Origin: an uncultured Lactobacillaceae bacterium
GTDB taxonomy: Bacteria; Bacillota; Bacilli; Lactobacillales; Lactobacillaceae
Direction: 5' to 3'
Length of the DNA stretch: 64,000 bases
Assembly (NCBI GenBank): GCA_945285405.1
Contig: CALYQJ010000005.1
Coordinates: 28,174 to 92,173, forward strand
In this document: piece by piece, positions 1 to 9,521 of the stretch
How the letters are laid out: the number at the start of each line of letters is the position of its first letter
How positions within the stretch are numbered: position 1 is the stretch's first letter
The notes under the pieces: model-generated
Told to the model about the DNA's origin: nothing
The model's input: only the letters and a program-made list of their open reading frames with translations
Databases searched by the model: none
Program-made: the position numbers and the translations under genes

Positions 1-1507
1 GTTTAAATAATTCAAAAATAACTTCATAATCTGAATTAGGAAAAGTCCAATGATATTCTTCATCAAGCCAAGAAAACAAATCATTGTTAAAAGCTAAAAA
101 CAGCAATTCTCTTTGAGCACGTTCAAAACGATTATCAATTTGTTTTTTTACCGGTGCTAGGTCACTTCTAATCAATCGCTGATTGATATGATTTTCTTTA
201 GCTACTTGTTGATTAAATTGATTTTGAAGATTAATTAAACTAATTCCAGTAATCTGAGATAATTCTTTTAAATAAACTTCCCTTTGAAGTGAATCATTTT
301 TCAAATCACTAAATTTACTAAGAATACGCCTAACAAAGTTTAATAAATCTTGTTCATTTTTTAAATCAATATTTTCTTGATAATAATCTAAACGAAAACG
401 ATACTTTGAAATCCGTTCTTTTTGAACTAATTTCTTAAAACTATCCCCACCATACTTCTTTATATATTCATCGGGATCAAGTCCTTCTGGAATTGGTGCT
501 ACAAGTACTTCCAAATTTTTTTGCTTACTCAAACTATCAATTGCCTTATCAATTGCTGCTTTTCCTGGTGCATCACCATCATATACTAAAATTAAACGAT
601 TAGTAAATTTATTCAAAAGCCTTAATTGTTTTGCGGTAAAACTAGTTCCCATTGAAGCCACTGTATTTTTTAAACCAGCTTGCCATGCACTGATTACATC
701 AAAATACCCTTCCAATAAAACGGCCTCATGAGATTGAACAATCTCTGATTTTGCTCGATTAAGATTATAAAGTAAATTTCCTTTATTAAAAATTTTACTT
801 TGCTTGCTATTTAAATATTTTGGTTCGTTAGCTAAATTAGTATGTAAAGAACGGCCACCAAATCCAACCAAATCACCGTTTTCATCATTAATTGGAATCA
901 TCACTCGATCTTTAAAATAATCATAATTTTTAGATTCTGTCGATGTAATTACGTTACTTGCTTTAATCGCATCTGGAGATAAATCTGAAGCTGCTTGTAG
1001 AGATTCAGTAAGTAAATTATTATCAGGTGCATAGCCTAATTGAAAAGTTTCCATAGTTTTAGGTAAAATATGTCTTTGTTTTAAATAAGTTAAAGCGACA
1101 TCTCCAATTTCAGTATGCTCTAAAACGTGATGATAAAAAGCTTGAGAAAAAGTTAAAACTTTTTGAACAGCAACATTAACTGTTTTTACAGAATGATTCT
1201 GATAACGATAAGAGTCAAACGGAATTCCTCCAAATTCAGCAACTTTAGCCACCGCATCTACAAAACTAAGATTATCAATCATCATGATAAAATTAAAAAC
1301 ATTTCCACCACGACCACAAGAAAAGCAATGAAAAATTTTTTTTTGCTCATTAACCGATAGAGATGGAGTTTTTTCTGCTTGAAAGGGACATAAGCCAAAA
1401 TAATTTGCCCCTTGTTTCTTTAAATGAACATATTTACCAATTATATCGACAATGTTTACTCGTTGATGAATATCATCAATTAAATCTTTAGGAATCCTTT
1501 GTGACAA
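1..1507 (-). CDS. dnaG: DNA primase DnaG (3' part beyond the window)
   Basis: Primase that makes RNA primers at the replication fork. About 502 codons are present; roughly the last 100 residues, which hold much of the helicase-binding domain, lie left of base 1. Visible in order are the N-terminal zinc-finger region (C40, Q43, C61, C64), the core with the TNLANEPKYLNS and EGYFDVISA motifs, and the TOPRIM acidic motifs VYDGDAPGK and GLDPDEY. The start is TTG at 1505-1507, preceded by GAGGT at good spacing, and gives the normal family N-terminus (SQRIPKDLIDDI). Position 43 is Gln where the family zinc ligand is His. It is the last gene of the rpsU-to-dnaG block and follows glyS by about 20 nt. 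Confidence 0.95.
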   Translation of the reverse strand, partial: MSQRIPKDLIDDIHQRVNIVDIIGKYVHLKKQGANYFGLCPFQAEKTPSLSVNEQKKIFHCFSCGRGGNVFNFIMMIDNLSFVDAVAKVAEFGGIPFDSYRYQNHSVKTVNVAVQKVLTFSQAFYHHVLEHTEIGDVALTYLKQRHILPKTMETFQLGYAPDNNLLTESLQAASDLSPDAIKASNVITSTESKNYDYFKDRVMIPINDENGDLVGFGGRSLHTNLANEPKYLNSKQSKIFNKGNLLYNLNRAKSEIVQSHEAVLLEGYFDVISAWQAGLKNTVASMGTSFTAKQLRLLNKFTNRLILVYDGDAPGKAAIDKAIDSLSKQKNLEVLVAPIPEGLDPDEYIKKYGGDSFKKLVQKERISKYRFRLDYYQENIDLKNEQDLLNFVRRILSKFSDLKNDSLQREVYLKELSQITGISLINLQNQFNQQVAKENHINQRLIRSDLAPVKKQIDNRFERAQRELLFLAFNNDLFSWLDEEYHWTFPNSDYEVIFELFK

Positions 1508-1527
1508 GCATTTACCTCAATTTTTAT

Positions 1528-3603
1528 TTAAATAACTAATTTTGTTAAGTCTCCCAAATTAGTTATTAAATTATCTAAAATTGCCATTTGAGTATAGCGA
1601 TTTTGACGTAATTCAACATTTTTGTCATTAATCATAGTTTTTTCAAAATAATCTACAATTACTGGCACCAATTTTTTTAAATTAAAATATAAAGTCTCAA
1701 TATTTTTTGATTGATTCCAATCTTTTTCAATTATAGCAGTTTCTTTTGCTAATTTTTTTTCACTTTCGTTAACAAATAAATTTAAATTAACTGACATTTT
1801 TTTATAATTAGCTAAATTTTCTTTCTTAAACAAACGTTGAACCCGAGAAAGATTTTGAATAGTAAAAATAAAATCATTGTCGCTTCGATGCTTAGTTAAT
1901 AAATTTGCTACTTCAAAAATTTGTAATGGATTTAAATCCGAAATACAGTGAGTAGTTTTTATAATATCTGAATCAAATTTTTGATCATACATTTGTTGGT
2001 CAACTCGATCTCGAATAAACTCATCAATTTCCAAAAGATGTTTTTGAAATCCCATAGGATGAATTAAATCTTTTTGTTCTTTTTGTAACTCATTAAAAAT
2101 TCTACTTAAAGAAATATTCCATCGTCGGTCAATCATAATTCTAACAATTCCTGTAGTTTGCCGTCTTAAAGCATATGGATCATTAGAACCTGTTGGAATC
2201 TGGTTAATACTAAAAAAAGATATCAAAGTATCAATCTTATCAGCAACTGCTAAAACTGCTCCAACTAAAGTTTGAGGTAATTCACCATTTGCTGACGTCG
2301 GTAAATAATGTTCAAAAATCGCTGCAGCAACTTGATCGTTAAACCCAGCTAACCTAGCATAAATCTCTCCCATTACTCCCTGAAGTTCAGAAAATTCTCC
2401 AACCATTTGAGTCTGTAAATCAAAATCATAAATTTCACCAGCAGTAGATAAATCATTCAGTTCAGTATTAGTTAAATTTAATTTTTGACCCAAGTTTAGA
2501 GCAACATGTTTACTTCGCGCCATCTTATCATAAAGATTTCCTAAATCATCATGAAAACTGACATCTTTTAACTGAGAAACATAATCTTTAATAGGATGTT
2601 TTTGATCTTCTTGATAGAAAAAGAGTGCGTCATCCAAACGTGCTTCTAAAACTTTTTCGTTTCCTTTAATAACATTATCTAAATATTCTTTATTTCCATT
2701 GCGTACAGAAATAAACTTCGGAAGTAATTTATTATTATCATCAGTAACATAAAAATAACGCTGATTATCCTTCATTGAAGTAACTAAAACAGCATCAGGA
2801 ATGGCCATATATTTTTTAGAAAAAGAGCCCATAAAAGCAGTTGGATATTCGACAATATTAACTACTTCTTTTAATAAATCTTGATCTATTTGAACATTAA
2901 AATGATTTTTAATTGATATTTCTTTAATCTGATCTAAAATCATTTTTTTTCGTTTATCATGATTAGCAATAACAAACTCTTTTTTTAAAGCTAATTCATA
3001 ATCAGTAGCATTGTTTAAAGATATTTCTTTACCTAAAAAACGATGTCCATAAGTTTTTCGATCTGCTTTTACATCTAAAATTTTAAAAGGAATAACCTGA
3101 TCATCAAATAAAGATACTATCCAATGAATAGGCCGAATATATTCAAAAGAGTAATTCGCCCAACGCATTTTTGTTTTAAAAGTTAAAGAAGTTAAAATAT
3201 CTTTAATGCCAGGCAATATTTTTGTTGTATTTTTTCCCGGAACCTCTTTCTTTACATATAAATACTTTTTATTCTTAATTGTTATTGTGGTTAAGTCATC
3301 AGGCTTAATTTGATTCTTCTTAGCAAAACCTAAAGCAGCTTTCGTCCAATTTCCAGTCTTATCTTTAGCAATATTTAAAGATGGACCTTTAGCTTCAAAT
3401 TTTATATTATTCTGTTTATCAGCCAATCCAACTATCAGCAAAGCAAGGCGACGTGGTGTAGAAAATTGTTCAATATGATCATAATTAATTTCATTTTGTT
3501 TCAAAAAAAGAGCGGTTTTATTCATAAATTGTTCAATTGCATTATCAATAACGTTAGCTGGGAGATCTTCTAAACCTAATTCTATAAGATAATTGTGATT
3601 CAT
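1528..3603 (-). CDS. glyS: glycyl-tRNA synthetase beta subunit
   Basis: Beta subunit of the alpha2-beta2 glycyl-tRNA synthetase, which contacts tRNA-Gly while the alpha subunit activates glycine. The 691 residues match the usual length. The N-terminus (YLIELGLEDLPANVI) and the central EFSELQGVMGEIYARLAG stretch are family hallmarks, with an HD-like region and a C-terminal anticodon-binding part. Its ATG shares one base with the glyQ stop (TAATG), so the two subunits are probably translationally coupled. Confidence 0.97.
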   Translation of the reverse strand: MNHNYLIELGLEDLPANVIDNAIEQFMNKTALFLKQNEINYDHIEQFSTPRRLALLIVGLADKQNNIKFEAKGPSLNIAKDKTGNWTKAALGFAKKNQIKPDDLTTITIKNKKYLYVKKEVPGKNTTKILPGIKDILTSLTFKTKMRWANYSFEYIRPIHWIVSLFDDQVIPFKILDVKADRKTYGHRFLGKEISLNNATDYELALKKEFVIANHDKRKKMILDQIKEISIKNHFNVQIDQDLLKEVVNIVEYPTAFMGSFSKKYMAIPDAVLVTSMKDNQRYFYVTDDNNKLLPKFISVRNGNKEYLDNVIKGNEKVLEARLDDALFFYQEDQKHPIKDYVSQLKDVSFHDDLGNLYDKMARSKHVALNLGQKLNLTNTELNDLSTAGEIYDFDLQTQMVGEFSELQGVMGEIYARLAGFNDQVAAAIFEHYLPTSANGELPQTLVGAVLAVADKIDTLISFFSINQIPTGSNDPYALRRQTTGIVRIMIDRRWNISLSRIFNELQKEQKDLIHPMGFQKHLLEIDEFIRDRVDQQMYDQKFDSDIIKTTHCISDLNPLQIFEVANLLTKHRSDNDFIFTIQNLSRVQRLFKKENLANYKKMSVNLNLFVNESEKKLAKETAIIEKDWNQSKNIETLYFNLKKLVPVIVDYFEKTMINDKNVELRQNRYTQMAILDNLITNLGDLTKLVI

Positions 3604-4517
3604 TATTTTTTATCCCCCTTATTTTCAAAAAAATGCTCATCTTTTAAAGGAAAACCCAATTTTTTCCTTTCAGATATAAACACTTTAGCTACTTTATGCG
3701 CCATTTTTCGAATTCGTCCCAAATAACCAGCTCTTTCTGTTACAGAAATAACCCCACGAGCATCTAATAAATTAAAAGTGTGCGAACATTTCAAAATAAA
3801 ATCATAAGCAGGATGAACTAATCCTTCATCCAACAAACGATAAGCCTCATGTTCATATTGCTGAAAAAGACTAAACAACATATTTTCATCACTAACCTCA
3901 AAAGAGTATTTTGAATGTTCAAACTCAGGTTCAAAAAAGATGTCCCGATATTTAACACCATCTCCCCATTCCAAGTCATAAACCGAATTAACATTTTGAA
4001 TGTAAGATGCTAATCTTTCTAAACCGTATGTTATTTCGCTAGATACTAGATCTACTGGAATTGAACCCACAACTTGAAAATAAGTAAATTGGGAAATTTC
4101 CATACCGTCTAGCCAAACTTCCCAGCCAACTCCAGCACATCCCATTGAAGGGTTTTCCCAGTTGTCTTCTACAAATCTAATATCATGTTCCAATGGATTT
4201 ATTTCAAGATATCTTAAACTATCAAGATAATAATTTTGAATATTTTTAGGTGAAGGCTTCATTATTACTTGAAATTGATGATGTTGATAAAGGCGGTTGG
4301 GATTTTCACCATAACGACCATCAACTGGTCTCCTTGAAGGTTCCACATAAGCTGCATGCCAAGATTCTGGACCAACTGCTCGTAAAAAAGTATAGGGGCT
4401 CATCGTACCGGCTCCTTTTTCTGTATCATATGCTTCCATTAATAGGCAGCCTTTTTTGCTCCAAAATTTTTGAAGCCGCAAAATTATCTCTTGTACCGTG
4501 AGATATCGTTGTTGCAT
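3603..4517 (-). CDS. glyQ: glycyl-tRNA synthetase alpha subunit
   Basis: Catalytic alpha subunit of the two-subunit glycyl-tRNA synthetase. Family signatures are [19 protein letters not shown], the [17 protein letters not shown] block, the [18 protein letters not shown] block and [10 protein letters not shown] chose ATG 4515-4517 (protein starting [11 protein letters not shown]) because GGGG lies about 9 nt upstream and the family begins just before LTVQE. An in-frame ATG five codons earlier at 4530-4532 has no Shine-Dalgarno sequence. Only about 40 nt separate it from recO, too little for the T-box leader that often controls glyQS in Firmicutes. Confidence 0.96.
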   Translation of the reverse strand: MQQRYLTVQEIILRLQKFWSKKGCLLMEAYDTEKGAGTMSPYTFLRAVGPESWHAAYVEPSRRPVDGRYGENPNRLYQHHQFQVIMKPSPKNIQNYYLDSLRYLEINPLEHDIRFVEDNWENPSMGCAGVGWEVWLDGMEISQFTYFQVVGSIPVDLVSSEITYGLERLASYIQNVNSVYDLEWGDGVKYRDIFFEPEFEHSKYSFEVSDENMLFSLFQQYEHEAYRLLDEGLVHPAYDFILKCSHTFNLLDARGVISVTERAGYLGRIRKMAHKVAKVFISERKKLGFPLKDEHFFENKGDKK

Positions 4518-4559
4518 CCTAAGTTTCCCCATTTCATTTATCTATTTATATTTTATATT

Positions 4560-5303
4560 TTACGATGACCGATGTAATTTATCTATGAATGATTTTGTTT
4601 TCGGATATATTCCGACATAATTACTATAGATTTGATTACAAATAAAATCTAAAGTTTTCATGTTTTTCGGATCAATTTGCATTTTAGCTATCGACTTAAC
4701 AGATCCAATTTTTAAAACCTGAATACACCTAACTATTCGTGAAGTTAAATGAAAGCGATAACGATCTTTTTCAAAATGATTCATACAAATCATTCCATCA
4801 TATTTAAAAGAAAGATCTAGTGGTAAATCACGACGCTGACAAATTTGACAAGAAAAAAAATCTAAATTAACGCCAAAAACATTTAAAAGCTTTAATTCAA
4901 AAGCATGTGTCAATGTAGGAGTATCAGCATTATTTTCAATAGCATCAAGACTACACTCTAAAAGTTTAAACCAATTTGCAATTGGTTTAGAATCTTCAAA
5001 GGCACTATCATAAAGTGAAAAAATGTACTGAACATAAGCACTTTTTTCAATATCTTGATAAATTTTTTGATATATTTTTTCTGAAATTACCTCATTAATA
5101 AACGAAAAAGATTTATCTGATATTTTACCTATGTATTCTCCTATAGTAAATGCTTGTAAACCATAACTTAAACGATTTCTAGTTTTTCTACCACGTTTCA
5201 GGAAAAAAGTTTTTTTGCCACAAGTATCGGTTAAAATTTTGATTAAAAGATCATCATCATGAAATTTTTTACGGTAAAAAACAATTCCTTTAAATTTTTC
5301 CAT
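4560..5303 (-). CDS. recO: DNA repair protein RecO
   Basis: Recombination mediator that works with RecF/RecR to load RecA onto gapped DNA and anneals strands. The 247 residues comprise an N-terminal OB-like fold (FKGIVFYRKKFHDDDLLIKILT) and a helical C-terminal region with a probable zinc site (CQIC near residue 150, then CMNH). Its ATG shares one base with the era stop (TAATG). The era-recO pairing upstream of glyQS is conserved in Bacillales and Lactobacillales. Confidence 0.94.
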   Translation of the reverse strand: MEKFKGIVFYRKKFHDDDLLIKILTDTCGKKTFFLKRGRKTRNRLSYGLQAFTIGEYIGKISDKSFSFINEVISEKIYQKIYQDIEKSAYVQYIFSLYDSAFEDSKPIANWFKLLECSLDAIENNADTPTLTHAFELKLLNVFGVNLDFFSCQICQRRDLPLDLSFKYDGMICMNHFEKDRYRFHLTSRIVRCIQVLKIGSVKSIAKMQIDPKNMKTLDFICNQIYSNYVGIYPKTKSFIDKLHRSS

Positions 5304-6196
5304 TAATTTTTTTCTTTTTTATATCCTAAAGAATTTAAATAAGAACTAGAGTTACGCCACTTTGGTGCTTTTTTAACCCATAATTTTAAATTTACCTTTT
5401 CGTCTAACAATTTCTCAATTTGTTTACGTGAACTAATACCAATTTTTTTAATCATTGAACCTTTAGAACCAATGATAATCTTTTTTTGAGAATCACGTTC
5501 CACATAAATTGTTGCTTCAATTACTCTTTTACCTTGAGAAAATTGACTCATATCAAGGACTTCTACAGCACTAGCATGTGGTATTTCTTCATTTGTTAAT
5601 TCTAAAATTGATTTTCGAATCAGTTCCGAAACAAAGAAAAACGTTGGCCTATCTGATAAATCCTCAATATCAAATAATGGCATTCCTTCTGGTAAATATT
5701 TAATAATTTCAGGTTCTAATGACGCAAAATTTTGACCTGTAGTAGCTGATAATGGAACCATAGCTTTATATTTCAGATTATTTTTAAAATAGTCAGTAAT
5801 TTCTAATAAAGTATTGGGATGAATTAGATCAATTTTATTTAAAATTAATATAACTGGAGCCTTTTGCTTATTTAATTTTTCAACAACAAATTGTTCCCCT
5901 TTTTTTAAAGCAACACTAGTATCCACTAAATAAAGAATTAAATCTGCATCTTTAAAAGATTGATAAGAATAATCATCCATTTGTTTACTTAATAAATCCT
6001 TAGGTTTATGAATCCCAGGAGTGTCTATAAATACAATTTGTAGTTGGTTAGTAGTATATATTCCTTTAATCGCATTACGAGTAGTTTGGGGACGAGATGT
6101 TACAATTGATAATTCCGTTCCTAAAAAGCGATCCATTAAAGTTGATTTTCCCGCATTAGGTCGACCAACAATAGAAACAAATCCTGATTTAAACAC
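5303..6196 (-). CDS. era: ribosome-assembly GTPase Era
   Basis: GTPase with a C-terminal KH domain that binds the 3' end of 16S rRNA during 30S assembly. GTPase motifs are G1 GRPNAGKST (residues 11-19; Ala where Val is more usual), G3 DTPG, G4 NKID and G5 SAT, followed by the KH region (ERDSQKKIIIGSKGSMIKKIG). I prefer GTG 6194-6196 because AAAGGA lies about 9 nt upstream and the product MFKSGFVSIVGRPN matches the family. The alternative ATG at 6203-6205 directly abuts that Shine-Dalgarno sequence. It overlaps the end of cdd. Confidence 0.96.
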   Translation of the reverse strand: MFKSGFVSIVGRPNAGKSTLMDRFLGTELSIVTSRPQTTRNAIKGIYTTNQLQIVFIDTPGIHKPKDLLSKQMDDYSYQSFKDADLILYLVDTSVALKKGEQFVVEKLNKQKAPVILILNKIDLIHPNTLLEITDYFKNNLKYKAMVPLSATTGQNFASLEPEIIKYLPEGMPLFDIEDLSDRPTFFFVSELIRKSILELTNEEIPHASAVEVLDMSQFSQGKRVIEATIYVERDSQKKIIIGSKGSMIKKIGISSRKQIEKLLDEKVNLKLWVKKAPKWRNSSSYLNSLGYKKEKN

Positions 6197-6587
6197 GACG
6201 ATCATCCTTTAAATTAAAGCGTACCGGAAATAATTCCTTAAATAAATATTTCCTACTTAATCCATTTAAATTTGCTAAAACCACTTCTGTATTTGCAGAA
6301 AAAAATTCAGCCATTACTTGCAAACAAGCACCACAGGGAATAGTAACATCTTTGGTGTCTCCGACGACTACAATTTTTTTAAATTCATGCTCTCCCGCAG
6401 TAACCGCAGCAAAAATAGCATTACGCTCTGCACAACTGGTTAATCCAAATGACGTATTTTCAATATTACAACCTGAATAAGTAAAACCACTTTTAGCAAT
6501 TAAAATTGCCCCAACTGAAAAATGAGAATATGGTGTATATGCTTTTTTTCTAGCTTTAATAGCCTCATCAATTAATGATTCATTCAT
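6189..6587 (-). CDS. cdd: cytidine deaminase
   Basis: Zinc enzyme that deaminates cytidine and deoxycytidine in pyrimidine salvage. The 132-residue length is typical of the small tetrameric class. The zinc and proton-shuttle motifs are clear: TSCAERNAIF (Cys ligand plus catalytic Glu) and PCGACLQVMAEF (two Cys ligands); the substrate-binding NIENTSFG stretch precedes them. It sits in the conserved ybeY-dgkA-cdd-era order and its 3' end overlaps the start of era. Confidence 0.96.
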   Translation of the reverse strand: MNESLIDEAIKARKKAYTPYSHFSVGAILIAKSGFTYSGCNIENTSFGLTSCAERNAIFAAVTAGEHEFKKIVVVGDTKDVTIPCGACLQVMAEFFSANTEVVLANLNGLSRKYLFKELFPVRFNLKDDRRV

Positions 6588-6718
6588 TTATATCACCTCT
6601 AATTTCGTTACTTTATCTTAACAATAATAACCTTAAAATGCTAAAAAAGGTCTACACTTATCGAGCATAAACCATTTCAAATTTAATAATTTGCATTAAC
6701 ATTAATTAGTATCCATTT

Positions 6719-7099
6719 TTAAAAAAATAATTTTATAAAAGAAATAATTATAACATTAAGAATTAAAACTATAGCTAAAACTAGAACAGCACCTGCTGCC
6801 ATATCTTTAATTATTTTTACATCTTGGTCAAATTTTGAACCCCATATTTTATCAGAAAGACGCTCAATTACTGTATTAAATATTTCAGCACTAATTAACA
6901 AAAACCAGTTCAAATTACAAATAACAATTTCAATTATATTAAATTTTAATATTTTAGCATTAATACACAAAACTACTAAGACAACTAAATCAATTTTTAA
7001 ATTGCGTTCAGTTTTGAAAGCATAACAAATACCTTTAAATGCAGAAATTAATGAATGCATAAAATTGTGATTCTTAAATTGATTATTTGATGAGCCCAT
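6719..7099 (-). CDS. dgkA: diacylglycerol/undecaprenol kinase, DgkA family
   Basis: Small integral-membrane lipid kinase; Gram-positive members mainly phosphorylate undecaprenol, feeding the cell-wall lipid carrier pool. The 126 residues hold a cytoplasmic N-terminus (AFKGICYAFKTERNLKID), two membrane helices, the catalytic AEIFNTVIERLSD motif, the KDMAAGAVL stretch and a final membrane helix. It starts inside the 3' end of ybeY. The 131 nt between its stop and cdd hold no gene that I can see. Confidence 0.9.
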   Translation of the reverse strand: MGSSNNQFKNHNFMHSLISAFKGICYAFKTERNLKIDLVVLVVLCINAKILKFNIIEIVICNLNWFLLISAEIFNTVIERLSDKIWGSKFDQDVKIIKDMAAGAVLVLAIVLILNVIIISFIKLFF

Positions 7100-7553
7100 A
7101 GCTTTCTAAAATTTCTTCTTGTATTGCCATCATCTTCGATGCATCAGTTTTTTTTATATGATCGTATCCACTTAAATGCAATAGACCATGAACTACAGTA
7201 TAGCCTAATTCACGTTCTTGACTATGGTTTAATTCTATTGCTCTTTGAAATACAAAATGTGGTGCAATAAATAGATCACCAATATCACGAGGTATTCCTT
7301 CTTTTTTAAAGATATCCAACAGCGTTGGATCCTCACCATCTTCAATTGCAAAACTAATTACATCAGTTACTCGATCTTTGTTACGATATTTTTTATTAAT
7401 TTCATGAATTTTATTATCCGAAATAAAGTTAATTGAAATTTCTGTATCATTATTGTGACCAATTTTTTTACCACCAAGTTCTATTAAATCTTTAACTTCT
7501 GGTAAAAATTTTTCAGGTAACAACTTTTCCTCATTATTAATTTCTAAATCCAA
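7083..7553 (-). CDS. ybeY: endoribonuclease YbeY
   Basis: Metal-dependent single-strand RNase for 16S rRNA 3'-end maturation and ribosome quality control. The zinc motif HGLLHLSGYDH (HxxHxxxxxH) is intact and preceded by the typical RNKDRVTDVISFA stretch; 156 residues is the family length. The start is TTG at 7551-7553, directly abutting the phoH TGA stop, with AAGGAAGG a few bases upstream inside phoH. The two are therefore probably translationally coupled. Confidence 0.95.
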   Translation of the reverse strand: MDLEINNEEKLLPEKFLPEVKDLIELGGKKIGHNNDTEISINFISDNKIHEINKKYRNKDRVTDVISFAIEDGEDPTLLDIFKKEGIPRDIGDLFIAPHFVFQRAIELNHSQERELGYTVVHGLLHLSGYDHIKKTDASKMMAIQEEILESYGLIK

Positions 7554-8519
7554 TCAACGGCCTTCCTTTTCGTAAGCTTCAATAATTTTCGTAACTAATT
7601 GATGGCGTACAACATCTTTAGCAGAAAAATTAATAAACCCAATACCTTTAATATCTTTTAAAATCTTTGAAGCTTGCAATAAACCACTTTGAACTCTGGA
7701 AGGCAAATCAATTTGAGAAACATCTCCATTTACAATCATTTTTGAACTTAACCCCAAGCGTGTCAAAAACATCTTCATTTGTGAAGAAGTAGTATTTTGG
7801 GCCTCATCTAAAATGATAAAAGAATTATTTAAAGTTCTTCCTCTCATATACGCTAAAGGTGCTACTTCAATCACTCCGTGATCGATTAACCGTGCACTCT
7901 GATCAGCTCCCAAAATTTCGTCTAAAACATCATAAACAGGTCGTAAATAAGGATCAACTTTTTCTTTTAAATCTCCAGGCAAAAATCCTAAATTTTCACC
8001 TGCTTCTACTGCTGGTCTCGTTAAAATTATCCGTTCAACTTGATGACTTTTTAAACTAGCTACAGCCAAAACTACCGCTAGATATGTTTTCCCTGTACCA
8101 GCAGGTCCAACTCCAAATGTAATATCATTATCTTTAACCAATTGAACAAACTTTTTTTGAGTTGCGTTTTTAGGCCGAATTGTACCGCCTTTTTTAGAAT
8201 GGTAAATTGATTGTTGATAGTAATCTTGCTCTATTTTTTGTGAACTCTCTTGTTGAACATTAATTAAATTAACAATATCAGTTTGATCTATTTGAATACC
8301 TGAAGCGATCATACGTTCTAATTGTTTAATTATCTCACGCGCTAATGTGGCTTGTTTTTCATTTCCTATAATTTGTAGTTGATTATTAACTAAATTAATT
8401 TCAACTGTCAAAGAATCTTCAATTAAATGTAAAAAAGAATCATTAATACCAAAAAGTTGATAAATATCATTAGGATAAGGTAAAAAAAACTCTTTAAAAT
8501 TTGATCTTTTTGTTGTCAA
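7554..8519 (-). CDS. PhoH-like ATPase (PhoL type)
   Basis: P-loop NTPase of the PhoH family, linked by conserved neighbourhood to YbeY and RNA metabolism; its exact reaction is not established. It has an N-terminal KH-like/R3H-type region, Walker A GPAGTGKTYLAV near residue 137, a Walker B IILDEAQN and a conserved LTRLGLSSKMIVNGD segment. At 321 residues it is the normal length. The start is TTG 8517-8519 with AAGGAG five bases upstream. It follows RNase HI closely. Confidence 0.93.
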   Translation of the reverse strand: MTTKRSNFKEFFLPYPNDIYQLFGINDSFLHLIEDSLTVEINLVNNQLQIIGNEKQATLAREIIKQLERMIASGIQIDQTDIVNLINVQQESSQKIEQDYYQQSIYHSKKGGTIRPKNATQKKFVQLVKDNDITFGVGPAGTGKTYLAVVLAVASLKSHQVERIILTRPAVEAGENLGFLPGDLKEKVDPYLRPVYDVLDEILGADQSARLIDHGVIEVAPLAYMRGRTLNNSFIILDEAQNTTSSQMKMFLTRLGLSSKMIVNGDVSQIDLPSRVQSGLLQASKILKDIKGIGFINFSAKDVVRHQLVTKIIEAYEKEGR

Positions 8520-8542
8520 ATATACTCCTTAGATTAAAAAGT

Positions 8543-9040
8543 TTACTTTAAAGACATAGCTTTCATTTTATCCATTGTTCGATTTAAAGCCCAATCAACA
8601 AAATTATTACCGACATTATTACTGTGACCTTTAACCCAAATAAAACTAATCTGAGAAAAGTCCTTTAATAGACTATAAATTTCTTTCCAAAGCCCTTGAT
8701 TTAAAACAAGTTTACCATTAGACTTACGCCAATTTTTTTTAGCCCAACTATCTAACCAATGTTGATTAATAGCATCAATAATATATTTTGAATCTGAATA
8801 AAGGGTAATTGGAAAATGATTACCATGTGACGACTTCAATTTTTGTAAAGCTTTTAATAACCCGGTTAATTCCATTTGATTATTGGTTGCTCCTAATACA
8901 CCTTTACTAGCATAAAACTTCTTATCATCATAAATAATTAGGTATGCCCATGCAGCTAAATCAGTTGATTTAACTTTTCCTCCTTTAAAGTTGCCAGTAT
9001 TACGAGTACCACCATCAGTATAAACTGTTATTTTAGGCAA
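8543..9040 (-). CDS. rnhA: ribonuclease HI
   Basis: Cleaves the RNA strand of RNA:DNA hybrids. The four acidic residues of the RNase HI active site are all present: D9 (YTDGG), E57 (NNQMELTG), D83 (YSDSKY) and D149 (NFVDWAL), and the KGHSNNVGN loop carries the catalytic His region. The start is TTG 9038-9040 with GAGG six bases upstream. It lies between rpsU and phoH, where many relatives carry yqeY. The rpsU terminator separates it from rpsU, so it is expressed by read-through or a promoter I cannot identify. Confidence 0.94.
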   Translation of the reverse strand: MPKITVYTDGGTRNTGNFKGGKVKSTDLAAWAYLIIYDDKKFYASKGVLGATNNQMELTGLLKALQKLKSSHGNHFPITLYSDSKYIIDAINQHWLDSWAKKNWRKSNGKLVLNQGLWKEIYSLLKDFSQISFIWVKGHSNNVGNNFVDWALNRTMDKMKAMSLK

Positions 9041-9053
9041 AACTATCCTCTAA

Positions 9054-9082
9054 TATAAAAAAAGACAGTTACTGCTGTCTTC
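9054..9082 (-). terminator. intrinsic terminator after rpsU
   Basis: On the minus strand a 7-bp stem (AAGACAG pairing with CTGTCTT) is followed by a run of seven T. It lies between rpsU and the RNase HI gene and probably partly uncouples them. Confidence 0.8.
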
Positions 9083-9086
9083 AATA

Positions 9087-9263
9087 TTACTTCTTTTTTC
9101 TCTTGCGTGCTGCTTCAGACTTTAACTTACGCTTAACACTTGGTTTTTCATAGAACTCACGTTTTCGATATTCTTGTAACGTTCCACTCTTTGAGACTGC
9201 CCTTTTAAAACGTTTTAAAGCATCATCAAGAGATTCGTTCTTTCGAACAACTGTCCTCGTCAA
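9087..9263 (-). CDS. rpsU: 30S ribosomal protein S21
   Basis: Small basic ribosomal protein S21, 58 residues. The translation reads [19 protein letters not shown], then a stretch ending in [20 protein letters not shown] and three lysines, which matches the family end to end. The start is TTG 9261-9263 with a very strong GGAGGGG Shine-Dalgarno sequence about 8 nt upstream. It heads the operon that runs to dnaG. Confidence 0.96.
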   Translation of the reverse strand: MTRTVVRKNESLDDALKRFKRAVSKSGTLQEYRKREFYEKPSVKRKLKSEAARKRKKK

Positions 9264-9521
9264 AATTCAAACCCCCCTCCGCTTACTAATTAGTAATAAT
9301 ACTACTAGGAACTTAACACATTGTCAAACTTTGAGTGACAAAATTTGCAATAATTATAAAATTAAAGCTCTTATATATTTTAAAATTCATTCATAATAAC
9401 AATTACTATAAAATAAAGAAAAAATTTTAAATAAAATAGTTCTTAAGGGTTGAACAAATTAGAGCATTTTCCTAATATAATTAAGTTTAATAAACAATTA
9501 TTTAATAAGGTTAAGGAATTA

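Noticed and set aside
4250..4501. Plus-strand reading frame of 83 codons inside glyQ
   Set aside because: It lies wholly antisense to a clear glyQ, has no ribosome site and no recognisable protein; similar antisense frames in other genes were dropped for the same reason.
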